A stretch of DNA of 64,000 nt. Origin: Cinchona pubescens (taxonomy: Eukaryota > Streptophyta > Magnoliopsida > Gentianales > Rubiaceae). A program made the position numbers and the translations under genes. The stretch covers positions 937,501 through 1,001,500 of the forward strand of contig JANKKI010000274.1 in assembly GCA_025175665.1 (NCBI GenBank), in the 5' to 3' direction. Below are positions 33,393 to 45,905 of this stretch, piece by piece. Position 1 is the first letter of the stretch. Each line of letters opens with the position of its first letter. The notes beneath the pieces are model-generated. The model searched no databases. It was not told the DNA's origin and worked only from the letters and a program-made list of their open reading frames with translations.

Positions 33393-36300
33393 ATGGTGGC
33401 TTCTTGTTTGAGCATAATCTCCCTCTACGGCAGCTTCCTCCACCGGAGCATCTCCACCGCCGGTTTATCCTCACAAACAATAAACATAGACGATTTAACC
33501 ACAATGCACTTTTGGGGTCCGAACCCGAAAACCTTTTCCCCTTCTAAACCCTCCTTAATCCTAATTCACGGGTTCGGACCCGCCGGCGGATGGCAATGGC
33601 GCCGGCAAATCATCTACTTTTCCCGTAAATTCAACCTGTACGTCCCCGACCTCGTATTCTTCGGGGACTCCAATACCCAGTCCATCGAAAGGTCCGAGGT
33701 TTTCCAAGCCGTTTGCGTCGGGAAATTGATGCAGAAAATCGGTGTCAGGAAATATTCGGTCGTGGGGACCAGTTACGGTGGGTTCGTAGCGTACCACGTG
33801 GCGTCCGCGTGGCCCGAACGCGTCGAGAAAGTGGTGATCGCGAGCTCCGGGGTTAATTACTACCCTACGTGAGGAGAAAAGATAACGAGGAGTTGTTGAA
33901 GAGAGCTAATTTGGAGAAGATTGAAGAGTTGATGTTGCCGGCGACAGCCCCGCAGTTACGGAAGCTGATGAGTTTGTCAGTTTTCTGGCGTCCGTATATA
34001 CCGGATTTCTTTTTAAATGATTTCTTGCAGGTATATTTGTTTTTTTCTGTATTTTCAATCACTTAATTTCTACCATGATTAATACATATACAAATTTGGG
34101 AAAATTCTACTGTCCATTTTAAAGAATTATTTTTTTTGAATTTTAAATATTTATATAGTAAAATATTATATATTTTAAATATTTGTACTATACAAATTTT
34201 TAAAATTAATAAAATAATTCTTAAAATGAACCGTAAAATTCCCAATTAATTGATCTAATTGTGAATTATATATGCACCAAAAGAGTAGTTTGTGAGTTAT
34301 ACTATAGGCTCTATTATGAAATTGATATAGAACCATATGAAATTCACAAACTTACTTTCTTAATGCACGTATCGCGTAGACAGATATTTTTAACTATTTA
34401 TTTTACAATACAGAATAGATATGATTTCTGTCGTTGAGATAATTAAAAAATATGTGAGTTTTATAAATATTTAATCATCTAACAATTTGTAATATTCATT
34501 CCGTAATAGCAAATAATTTTCATACACAAACACCTTAGTTGTCCATAAAAAAATTTCTTTTTTGCCAACTACTATTAATTTTCAGCACATCACGGAATGT
34601 ACTAATTTAGTACTTGTACAAAGTATAACAAAAAATTTTATTATGAATTTTCTATCTCATCATGCGTATTAATATCTTGTCTTACCTCTAAATGCTTATT
34701 GTAAATTATAATATTACACATATGAGGGTGTGATAAGATATTGACACAGAAAATGGTACTAAAAAATCTACAATTTGTCTATAGAATTATTTTAATATAA
34801 TTTTTTTAAACACATAATATTATATTATATAAATTTTTAAATTATAACTATAACGGTATTGTAATATGGAGATGTTGTAAACCGTTCCAACAAAATATGC
34901 TACTAGTTTACTACTTGTATTATTTATGAATTACGAATAAGTTATTGTCAATCATGAAATAATGGAAATGTTGCATGGATTCTTTCTAGTAATTTATTTT
35001 GTAGAAAAATAGTTTTGTACCATAATTTATTACAAGATTAAGTCATTGATTCTAATGCATTTACAAGATTCAATCATATTATTTTGTTGTCTGTCAAACC
35101 AAAACTTGTTATCCATTGTTTAAAAATCAATCCCTCCTGTAATGGAAGATATTGATACAGTTCTCCATGTTAATAAATCATGTACTACAACTCACTAATC
35201 ATTTTTTTTAAGTGCATAGAAATTTATTATGAATCAACTAGATCTATTTGCTTTGGACAATATAGAGTGGCATTTGACTTATTTGCCCAAATTATGGCAT
35301 GCTTTGTCGTATATGGAATAAAATATTTAAACAAGAAGAATATGACTAATTAGTATTTAATCTTTCAAGTGATTATAATAGTAAAATGTTTAGTTATAAT
35401 AAAGTTGATAAATTTAATAAAATAAAATACCAACACAAAAGTCAAACTCCCTTTGCCGTAGGATATTGGAGTTATTCTTAGGCAATAGTAGAGACCTGCG
35501 TAGGTGTCAAGAATGAATAATATATTCGAAATTATTTGAAGTGATTTTCTGATTAAGAAAAAAGACATAGGTTGGGTTGTATTTGGATGGATGGATGGAT
35601 TTGAATTAAAGAAAATATTGAAAATGAATATATTTGAATTAGATGAATTTAAAATAATATAAAAATTGTTAATTATTAAAATTATATTTTTACTTGTTGA
35701 TGAATTTTAAATTTCACTATTAAATCAATTAACATATTTAGATATTATAAATTTGGTGTCACATCAATTTGTTGTCTAAGAAGACCTTCAAAAGAGGGAA
35801 TTAATTTGTAGCTCAGCATTGATTGTAGCGGAATTTGTACCGAATTTATTTCATGGCATTATGGCAGTTGGGTTAGAAAAAAAAATCTCAAATGAAAACT
35901 GTAGACGATATTATGTTGTACCGATAGATACACAAAACATAATATCGGTGGATTGAATTCGCATAGTAAAATGTCTTTTTGGGTTAGTTAGGAATTTGAC
36001 CAATGTCGGGAACCAGTCTAAATTGGTAAGCTCGTGATAGCGTCCACTAGATTGATTTTATTAAAATGGAAATTCTTGTCTTTATTGTGATGCCTAAATT
36101 TGTTAGAAAAAACATCAATTTAGTTCTTTATTTTTTGGTTGTCGATTAATTTGATTCTTTATTTATTATAATAGATTAATTTAGTCCCTTATTTTTATAA
36201 AAATTAACTAATTTAAGGTCTATAATAAAAATTGTAGACAAATTAACGAAACAATTCACTTGATAATCACGTGATTATTAACGTACAGTAGATGTGCAGT

Positions 36301-37793
36301 GTATCTATATAAAATTACAACTAAAAGTCACTCACGTGTCATTAGATTTAAAAAAGAAGGAAAGAAATCCGGTCGAGAATCTAAAATCAGAGATCAAGAC
36401 TGTGATTTGATAAGATCTTGCCATGTGAACTGGCTTTAGAAAGTGATTTATAAATGTGGATTTGTAAAGTATTTTCCGTAGATGTGTTGCTATTAACTAC
36501 GATAATTTGTTAACAATTTCCATCACAAACCTTAGATTTGTTCATTCTTTTATGACAGGGATCGAATTGGTCTTTGTGATAAATAAATGATTAAATTAGT
36601 CGATATGTTAAAGATAAATAACTAAATTAGTTTTTTTCCCATTTGAGATAGGTATGATCTTGGAACTATTAACTCCAATTTTAGGAAATATAGAGAATTT
36701 ATTCCCTTTATGCAATCATCTTCTTAAATCATCAAAAGCAAGTTCTGCATTTAGGGGTTAAGTGTACATATTTTTTGTTAAGAAGGTAAAAGTGTAACTG
36801 AATTATGAGTTCAGCTAATTAATCCTGATCTTATTAACACGGTTTAGTTATAATCCTATCGACTATCGACTAATTAACCTCTTAGATGGAAAAATAATGC
36901 TTAGAGCTTATTAATCTAGACTATTTCATGAATTCGATCTCTTTGTAACAACTAAATAATTTTTTTGGCCATACAGAAACTATATACTGAAAACAGGAAG
37001 GAGAAGATGGAGCTCTTAAAGGGATTGACACTTGGACGAGATGACAATGTAAATATAACCCCTCTTAAACAGGTACATCATAATGATTATGGACCACTGC
37101 TTTTATTGTTTAATTTGTTTAGGAGGACCAACTAATTAACAAACTAATTGTGATATTAAGGATATTCAGTACCTTAATTAATTTGATAACAAATTTTGTC
37201 TGCAGGAAGTTCTAATTGTATGGGGGGACCATGACCAGATATTTCTATTGGAGAAAGCATATGAACTCAAGAAGTATGTTGTCTTCTAATTATATAATTA
37301 ACTCAACCAAAATATTTTATTTTTCGTTTTAGATAATTTATTTTGTGTCGAATTATCTGTCGTTTTAGAATTTTAAGAAAATATTAAATTATTAGTTTAT
37401 TTTTTCAACTTTATTCTTAGTTCGACTATATGAATGGAAAGAGAGGATTAATGTAGAATACTAGTAATTTAGTTACTTTGAATTATATTTTTGTAAAATT
37501 GATGCAATTAATAACTTTTTTAATTTTTGTGTATTAACTCAAAACAACAATTAAAATAAAATGGAGGGAGTAGTATTATTTAAAAAAAATAAAAAAAAAA
37601 ACCCTTTAACTCCATTATAAGGCCTAAGAAATTGAATTATTACTGAAGACTTATGCACTAATGGTGATTTTCCATATGCAGGTTTCTGGGAGAGAAGGCA
37701 AAATTGGAGATTGTAAAAAATAGCTCCCATTTGCCTCAACTTGAACAAGCTGGGCAGTTCAATTATGTTGTTAAGAAGTTCTTATGTGGGTAA
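33393..37793 (+). CDS. Alpha/beta hydrolase, one frame break
   Basis: An alpha/beta-hydrolase-fold protein of a common plant esterase-like group; substrate unknown. Exons: 33393-34030, 36977-37072, 37206-37273, 37682-37793. Start MVASCLSIISLYGSFLHR. The oxyanion-side motif LILIHGFGP, the strand VPDLVFFGDS, the nucleophile elbow GTSYGG (catalytic Ser), the acid region VLIVWGDHDQ (catalytic Asp) and NSSHLPQLE (catalytic His) are all present, so the triad is complete. Exon 1 breaks frame: a TGA at 33870-33872 follows NYYPT, but the next frame continues RRKDNEELLKRANLEKIEEL. Exon 1 is 638 bases where 639 is needed, so one base is missing near the CCC at 33863-33865. All later junctions keep frame, ending FLCG and TAA. 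Intron 1 (2.9 kb) holds a MITE and a larger inverted-repeat element. Confidence 0.8.
34098..34243. repeat. MITE family A copy in hydrolase intron 1
   Basis: GGGAAAATTCTACTGTCC at the left and GAACCGTAAAATTCCC at the right form the inverted ends. About 146 bp, AT-rich core. Confidence 0.7.
36115..36640. mobile_element. Inverted-repeat element in hydrolase intron 1
   Basis: Left arm AATTTAGTTCTTTATTTTTT, GTCGATTAATTTGATTC, TTTATTATAATAGA is matched in inverse near 36560-36640 (ATAAATGATTAAATTAGTCG, AGATAAATAACTAAATTAG). About 525 bp, no coding frame. Confidence 0.5.
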
Positions 37794-38072
37794 TTTACAT
37801 GATTATTAATGTCATATTCTTTTAAAAAATAATATGAGGGATTTCTTAATTTGATCATTTTCTTAACCAAGATTAGATGTAGAATCTGTGATGTTGGCTA
37901 TTACTGTATTGATTTTGGTTGCTGATATTGTGATGTTGGCAATAACTTTCAATAATATGTTAGCATAAATTGTACTAAATGTAATATACTACTTGGAATT
38001 GGAAACAAGCCAAACGAGGAGGTCGACTCAATTCTTAAGACTCAAATATTTTTGGACTACTGTCATTTTTAG

Positions 38073-38182
38073 GAAATTATTTTTTTAAATTTAAAAATTT
38101 GTATAGTATATAATATTGTACCGTACAATCATTTAAAATATAAAGGAATAATTTTCTAAAAAGAACTGTAAATATTTTTAAC
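38073..38182. repeat. MITE family A copy, decayed
   Basis: AGGAAATTATTTTTTTAAAT, then TTGTATAGTATATAATATTG and TACCGTACAATC, ending AAGAACTGTAAATATTTTT. Shares the family core but the ends are eroded. Confidence 0.4.
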
Positions 38183-38202
38183 CGATAATATTTGAATACT
38201 AA

Positions 38203-38281
38203 TTGGTTAATATCCAATGTTTAATTAATCTATAAATATGTTTGGTTAATATCCAATGTTTAATTAATCTATAAATATGTT
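38203..38281. repeat. Perfect 39-bp tandem duplication
   Basis: The unit that begins TTGGTTAATATCCAATG occurs at 38203 and, identically, at 38242. Confidence 0.95.
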
Positions 38282-38579
38282 ACATTTGAGAGAAAACTCT
38301 CAATTAGTTTAGTTTTAATAGAACAAACTAATTGAATCAAATTAGTTTGTTTTTACTTTTTGATAGTTGGCATTCGGTTAAATATAATAAAAATCAAATT
38401 AAAACAATAGTTTTACATTTTATATTTGGTTATTAAAAATTAATAATTGAATAATCAAAATTTTAATTTTAATAATTTGGTTTTTAATAAAGTATTTCAT
38501 ATTTTAATTCATTTACATTTCAGTATCGTTTTTAGTATTTTGTATTAGTTTAGTTATTATATATTTAGTTTTTAATGAA

Positions 38580-39140
38580 CCAAGCGGTTTTGGTTAATTT
38601 GAAAATCGAAATTGAAAAAAGAATCAATTAACTAACTGATGGAATAAAAATTTGATTTAAATTTAATTTTGATTTTCCTTTATCAAAAATTTGAAAAGAA
38701 CCAAAATTTTTTATTCTCAAAAAATTGAAGTTGGAAAAAAAAATCAATTAACTAACGGATGAAATAAAAACCAACAAATCATTAGACTGTTGGCCTCCAA
38801 AAATATGATAAATCACTCTTAGATATGGAGAGATCAAATTTTGACACTTACAGAGATCTGTATAAATCCAATAATCAAATCCTGACACTTACAATCATAA
38901 TTTAATCATTTATATGTAATCATGGAATTATCAAAAATGATGGAACAAAAATTTGATTTAATTTTTTTTTTGATTTCCTTATATCGGAAATTGAAAAGAA
39001 TCGAATTTTTTTATTCCCATGAAATTGAAGCTGAAAAAAAATAATCTATTGAGTAACCGATGAAACGAAAGTTTAATTTAAATTTGATTTTATTTTATTT
39101 TTTATCAAAAAACGAAATAACAATTTTTTTTTAAAATAAC
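38580..39140. repeat. Degenerate AATTGAAAAAAGAATCAATT-type repeat
   Basis: Several imperfect copies of a block with AATTGAAG, AATCAATTAACTAACGGATG, AAAAATTTGATTTAA and GAAAAGAA(T/C)C. A GC-rich patch (GGGTGGCCCCGCGCCGGGGA) follows at 39181-39200, sharply unlike the surrounding AT-rich DNA. It resembles widespread plant intergenic repeats; class unassigned. Confidence 0.45.
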
Positions 39141-40596
39141 TGATAACCAACTTATAAACCACCCCTACAAAATACTCCCCGGGTGGCCCCGCGCCGGGGA
39201 GGGGAAAGAATCTTTGATCACACAGTAACGTCTTAATCTACCAAACTTAATTTGTCCCAATTTAATTCATTAATAATTAAATTAAATTTAAATAAAATTT
39301 AATATTAATTAATTAATTTTTATTCAATTTAAATTTATTTATAAAAATTTTAAATCATTAAACTTCGATTCGAGTTCCCTGGATAAAAATTTGTTAAAAT
39401 TCAATTTGAAAAATAAAAAAAAAAAAAAAAAAAAAATGTATCGTTAAAATAATCTGACTTAATTTTTTTAAAATAATAAATATAAATTCACACCCTATAC
39501 ATGCTACCATAAAGGGAAAAAGAGTCAAAATAACAGTTGTACTTTGACTGCAAAAGGTACACCTCCTCAGCCCTGAGGTTTTTACTATTCAAAATCAAGT
39601 CCTTCTCCTCCTCGGCTCCTCAGCCCTCAGATCAGCTGCCGCTGCTGCTTCTGTCTTTCTTCTCTCGCAGATCAGCTCCGCCCTTCCTCTACTCACTTAC
39701 CATATTCGATAAGGTTTGCGCCTTAGTATAATAATAATAATTATTTTTATTATTTGTTTTCCGCATATAATAGCCTGTTTCATTATTTATTTATTATTTA
39801 TATATTTTTTTTATTATTCAGCTAGTTGAGCTTCCATGTATTTCGTGAGTGATCATTTTTTTTTAAGCAAGAAATTGGAAATTGGGAAGTGTATACAAAA
39901 ATTACAAATATTGTGATTCAATTGTATAAAATAAAGGAGTGGATTTATTTTTTTTTTGATGGAAAATACTACTACCATATTTCTTAGGGGTCGAAATAAT
40001 TTTTTTTTGAAAATACACCTTGTTTTTGGCAATTATAGGATAAAACAATGCGAAACCACATTTCAAAAATGATATTAACATTGTAGACGATATTTGTTTA
40101 TGGTTATGTTTAGATGTTGGTATTTTTTTTTTTTCCTAAGTTGCAACTATCAGTAATTATCTGTGGTTGATCGAGAGGAATGGTCTGTTTCAGAAATGTG
40201 GAATTTATTCGATATATTAGATACGGGGTTGAATATAATGTAATATATATGGACTTTTGAGATCTTAAGCAGCTTACATTTCCTTTTCAGTGACATGTGA
40301 AACGATAGATTCTTGATTAAAGTGGTTTGGCTTATTAAATTTGAAGCAGACAGAGTGCCTCAAGTGGGAAAAGTTGTTAGGCATCAATTTGTATCTTTTA
40401 TTTTTATACATAATGGCATAATGCCTTAATTTTATTGGATCATAACTCAAACATAATAAATATTGCCTTTTTATGGGCTTTTCCGTTAGGTTTTCGAAGA
40501 CTTTACGTCGAAGCTACGCAGGGGAACTGAAATTTGTCATGCCTGGTGTAGCTTGACTATCACAGTATTTCTATGCTTACTGCTGTAATACAAAAT

Positions 40597-43500
40597 ATGG
40601 GCTTACTCTGCAGTAGACACCAAGACTACAATCAAGCTGATTCTGAAGAAACTGCACAGGTTACTTCTTCTTTCTTCTAGATATTAGTTCTCAGAGATCT
40701 TATGTGGTTGTGTAAAAGCTACTGGCTACTTTTTCAACTCTGGGCGTTATTGGCCTTTGATTTCCTTTTGACACGTGCCACCGTTGATTTGGTTTTTAAA
40801 TGTGAATTCTTCAGACTGCAGAAATAGAAAGAAGGATTGAACAAGAAACAAAAGCTGAGAAGCATATTCAGAAGCTTCTATTACTTGGTATGTGAGTTAT
40901 TACTTATTCCCCCATCTGCTTTGACGTTCAAATGTTCTTGGATTGGTCACGCACTCAAGAGAATGCCAACTTTAAAACCACTTCTATCCTTTTCAAACTT
41001 AGATGAATAATTTTTTGTAGGAGGTGAAGGTGTACAAATGGGCTTTTTTGTATAAAAGTTGTATCACTATCCAACAAAGCTAAGTTGTTGCTGAATTACT
41101 GAAAAGGAACTGGCAGGACTTAACAAAATTACTATACAAGATTTTCCTTCAATTTAAGAAAACAAAGAGTTGACAAGATTGGTGCTTTTTGTAGCACGTG
41201 CATTATATAGACATTAACAAGAATAGATGGAATATTCAATGGTTTTACTCCTTGTGCAACTTCCCTGCATTTACCTAACAAAATCTTGATATGTGGACAT
41301 GACTCGATTTCAAATTTTAGAAATATGTCCTCTTCTCATTATCTGCCCTTGCCCTGTCCGAAATGGTCCCAGCTTCTAACTACATCCCCGATAATCTTGT
41401 AAGCTGAAGTTGCTACTTTTGTCTTTTGCTGTACGAATTTAATGGGAGGTGAAGCTGTTTCACAAAGACTGATATAGTGGTAATAATAGACCTTATTCTC
41501 TCTCTCTCTCTCTCTTCCTTTAATTGAAGAATAGAGGATAGAGAATAAAGTTTGCACTTGTACTGTGCAATTGTTTTATGAGGAATGTTTTTAGACTGAT
41601 TGATTCCTTGGGTTGTAGAAGTAATTAGTTAGACATCAAATTTGCATTTTGTGGTCTTTGCTTGAGAATTTCATGATTAGTTTAGATATGTTGGGCCCTT
41701 TCTTTTCTGTAATTGTTCTTTCAAAATGTAGGCACCGCCTTTCCCTTTTTATTCTCTCTCTATCTCTATCTCTATCTCTTCCCCCTTTCTCTCTCTCTTT
41801 TTTTTTTCTTTAGTACACGTGATAAATCTCTTTTGTTTTTCTTCTTTTGATATTTTTGCGGATAAGGTGCTGGAGAATCGGGGAAATCCACTATCTTTAA
41901 GCAGGCAAGACATCACAATATCCATGTTAACTTTGGATTCCTTTGTTTATCTTCTTTAAATTCTAGATGGCTCAGCAACATAAAATTGATATGATTGATT
42001 TCCAGATAAAACTCTTATTCCAAACTGGATTCGATGAAGCTGAGCTGAAGAGCTATGTACCAGTCATCCATGCCAATGTTTATCAGACAATAAAAGTATG
42101 GATTCTTGGAAACGGTGTGTTGGTTATTTCCCTTTTTATAATATTAATGGGTAGGATCATAAAGAGATGCACATACATTTTATAAGTCGATTCTTTTGAC
42201 CTTGTTTCCTTCTCAAATTTGAGGAGTGGTAATATGTGTTTAGTCAGAGGTTTTTGTTTTGCACAGATATTATATGATGGGTCAAAGGAGTTGGCTCAGA
42301 GTGAAACAGATCCCTCAAAGTACGTTATATCTGCTGAAACCAAGGTTTGAGTTAACCATCTTGTTGCCAATATCATGTTCCCTGATTCCCTGTTTTCCCC
42401 CTTGGGTCTATCGTCCCTTGGGATTTTTTAGTATAAAAACCAATATCTATTAATTTTAGCATCATGAAATGTTTGCTCATCTCATGTGTCAACATTCTAT
42501 GTAAAGACCAAGGCTCTATCTGGATTGCTTTTCTTGAAGAGCTTTTAGAGTAATAATAATGTAATATTTATTTGGAAAGAGTGTATGGTGGTAAGAGGTG
42601 ATTGGGAAACGTGTTAGAAGAATATTTTGTATTTTTTTCCCCAAAAAGTGGTAAATAAATGAAATCCAGACGGAGCCCAAAATTTGTAGATTTTTCTTGA
42701 AGTTTCTGTATCTGTTTGCGGAGTCATTTTCTTGGGAGTGGAATCAGACAGTGATTGTTGTTTTACTACATTAGGCAATCGCCGAGAAACTTTCATCAAT
42801 TGGAGGCAGATTGGATTACCCTCATCTTAATGAAGAATTGGCACAGGAAATAGAAACTCTCTGGAAGGATGCTGCAATACAGGTTATTCACACATATAAT
42901 CTGGTTGGCTATTATTCAATTGCTTTTCATGGATATGGAATATTTTCCTACTTTTCATAATTTTTATCAGTTAGATTTTACTTTGACATATAAGATTTGA
43001 GTATTTAATATCAAGTTTTTATATTAACTCTTTGACGGTTACTGCTTTATGAATTGCAGGAGACATTCTTGTGCAGTAATAAATTTCAAGTTCCGGATTG
43101 TGCCCATTACTTTATGGAAAGTTTGAGTCGAATGTCAGACACAAACTATGTTCCAACGAAGGTATGAGGGCACTAAACTCATTCGTTTTATTTTGTGTTT
43201 TTTTGTTTCTGGGCGAATAGTCCAAGAAAACAAGTACATGGCCTGTTATTATTGAAGGAACAAAGAACAAAACTCTCATGCAGCATAATTGAGTATTATG
43301 TGCTATACAACTAGTTGTGGTTCAATTGTTTTCTGGTGCTCACTGTGTTGTCTAGCATTTGACTACGGATATAACTAGTATAAATAGGAATTAAACTAAT
43401 GGACCTTTTTTTTCCCCCCTTTTTGTATAGAACATATTTTTCCATTCTCTAGGCGTTCATGCAAACCAAATAAATTTCTGATCCCTTAAATTGCTATATG

Positions 43501-45905
43501 TCTAGAGTAAATCAGAGAGAATGAAAGTAAAATTAGGACTGTGATAAAGCTATTAAAACTGTTCATCCTAGGTTGAAACGTCACTCTGGAATCACTTCAT
43601 ACATGGGTCAAGATATGCAAGAAAGGCCGCTTAAGTTTCTTTTTAATGGCTGAATTTATTTTTTAGCCATGCAATAATAACTGCAGATTCCACCCGAGGT
43701 TAGTAGGTATTGGGCTAACATTGTTTCGCCTTTCTAACTTGTTTCCCTCTATAGTCTCATGCATTAAGGAGGGAATCATGATACTCTTCACCAGATGCTT
43801 GACTGCCCTCCACAGTTTTAGAGTAATCTAACCTAATAACGCACATTGTTTTGGCATATTTTCTTGGTTTCTAAGTTCCCTTGGTTTTATCTCACAACTT
43901 TATGCGTGACTACCAATGCTGTGATGGCTTGTGAAAAATGCAATTTATTTAATTTCAACATTCCAATTACATACATTATTTCTTTTGGGAATATGATGAT
44001 GGGAATGTCTACAGGTCTGCAAATCTTTTAAAGTAAAGATTCATTTTCTTTTACATTGCAAGTTATTTTAGAAGAAAATGGAATTATTGAAAGCATAATG
44101 AAGGTCTAGATATCTGTTCTATGCTACATTGAACTGAACAGCATGTATTTATACTGTGATTTTAAATTGATGCTATCTATATCTTGAGTATGTAGCCCTT
44201 TCTATGGAGTATTATCTTATTTCACTAGTGATATATGAATGTTGTTCACGTTGTCTTATACTGGGATAATGCTGCCAATATAATCCCTTTTACTGGTTCT
44301 GATTATTGTTCTTGTTAATCATCATGTTCCCTATCTTTCTTTTACCTTTGTCACTGTGATTTTCATTTTCATTTATAGCATTCCTTTTTCTTATGGTTGC
44401 TTCTCTATTTCCTTGTAGGAGGATGTTCTTTATGCTAGAATTCGTACTACTGGTGTTGTAGAAATCCAGTTCAGGTGATTATATCTTTTTCTTAATGCTT
44501 CCAACATTATTAAACAGGTCTAAGAAAGAATAAAAATAGAAGAGAAAAGGTTATCTGTCATCTTATCCTCCTTTGGTCTTTTCTTTGTATCTGCTTCATT
44601 CCCAAGTGCCCTTTGATGCATGATATTCATCTATTCTAAATGATAGTATGGCTAACTCTTAAAGAGTATTTGCAGCCCGGTGGGAGAGAACAAAAAAAGT
44701 GGTGAAGTATATCGACTTTTTGATGTTGGAGGCCAGAAAAATGAGAGAAGGAAGTGGATTCATTTGTTCGAGGGTGTTTCAGCTGTGATTTTCTGTGCCG
44801 CTGTTAGCGAGTGAGCTTGCTGCTGCTTTTCATATTCACTCATTGCATCATATGCTTGTTATCATAATGATTTCTGACCTCATCACTATAGCATCTGTTA
44901 CTTATAATGTGTAATCTTGTTCAATAGTCCCTACTTTTTGATGGATCCATCTAGAATTAGATGTCAGGAACCTTGCAGAAGGTTAATCAAATACACCAGT
45001 GGCTTCTCACTTTTGCGCTATATAACACAGTTATTTAAGTCTTGATGATAACCTAAATAACTACATTGGGGTTCCATTTACTTATCAGTTCCCATTTAGG
45101 TATGATCAAACTCTTTTCGAGGATGAGAAGAAAAATAGAATGATGGAGACCAGGGAACTCTTTGAATGGGTACTAAAGCAACAATGTTTTGAGGTCTGTC
45201 AATTGCATCTGCCAGATAACTTTCCATCTTCTCTATGGGAAATCTAGTGACTTTCCATCTTACACTTTTCTCTTTTTGATTCCGCAGAAAACATCTTTCA
45301 TGCTGTTTCTCAACAAATTTGATATATTTGAGAAGAAGGTTCTGAACGTAAGGAGACACATATTCTAGATGTTTACCATATCAAAACTTACCCCAGTATG
45401 GCATTTTGATTGATCTTCTCTTTCCTTAGGTACCCCTTAATGTATGTGAGTGGTTTAAAGATTACCAGCCAATTTCAACAGGAAAGCAAGAAATTGAGCA
45501 TGCATATGAGTAAGCATTTTCTTAATATCTTATATCTCTTATATCAATCTTTTGATGGCCAATTCTATCATTTAATCTACTTGTTCTCTTACTAGCTGCA
45601 TTTATTTTTCATGGCACTTAAAAAATTGTTGCAAGTCTTTCGAACATAGATTTTTTTTTTTCCCCTTGTTTGTTTTTTGTTTGCATATGCTGATTATCCA
45701 TTTCATGTTTTCATCACCTTGATTTAGGTTTGTTAAAAAGAAATTTGAGGAGTTGTATTTCCAGTGCACTGCCCCTGATCATGTGGATCGAGTCTTTAAG
45801 ATCTATAGAACCACTGCACTTGATCAGAAGCTTGTAAAAAAGACATTCAAACTGGTAGATGAAACTTTGAGAAGGAGAAACCTTTTTGAAGCAGGTCTGT
45901 TGTGA
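40597..45905 (+). CDS. GPA1: Heterotrimeric G-protein alpha subunit GPA1
   Basis: The canonical plant G-alpha: binds and hydrolyses GTP at the plasma membrane, partners with G-beta/gamma. Coding exons: 40597-40659, 40815-40887, 41867-41904, 42006-42095, 42267-42344, 42775-42882, 43060-43161, 44419-44474, 44676-44810, 45100-45193, 45288-45347, 45430-45509, 45728-45905. They sum to 1155 bases, 384 residues, against 383 in Arabidopsis, with no frame break. Start MGLLCSRH has the myristoylated Gly2 and palmitoylated Cys5. P-loop GAGESGKST at residues 46-54; catalytic Arg in RIRTTGVVE at 193; switch II DVGGQKNERRKW with Gln223; guanine box FLNKFD; end RRNLFEAGLL. Two oddities: the intron after exon 3 starts with GC (GCAAGA), and residue 224 is Lys where Arg is usual. 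Confidence 0.97.
41497..41515. repeat. CT dinucleotide microsatellite
   Basis: About nine CT units in GPA1 intron 2; a second CT-rich tract lies at about 41754-41808. Confidence 0.8.

Larger units (their letters stand above)
37794..40596. other. Hydrolase to GPA1 spacer, with repeats and GPA1 leader
   Basis: The left part holds repeats. From about 39540 a CT-rich stretch (CCTCCTCGGCTCCTCAGCC) looks like the GPA1 leader, with a likely 5' intron from a donor near 39713 (GATAAG then GTTTGC) to an acceptor near 40489 (TTCCGTTAG). No additional gene. Confidence 0.4.

Noticed and set aside
40597..45905. Extra-large G protein (XLG) instead of canonical G-alpha
   Set aside because: The start MGLLCSR, total of 384 codons, intact DVGGQ and NKFD boxes and the absence of a long cysteine-rich amino-terminal half fit GPA1, not XLG.
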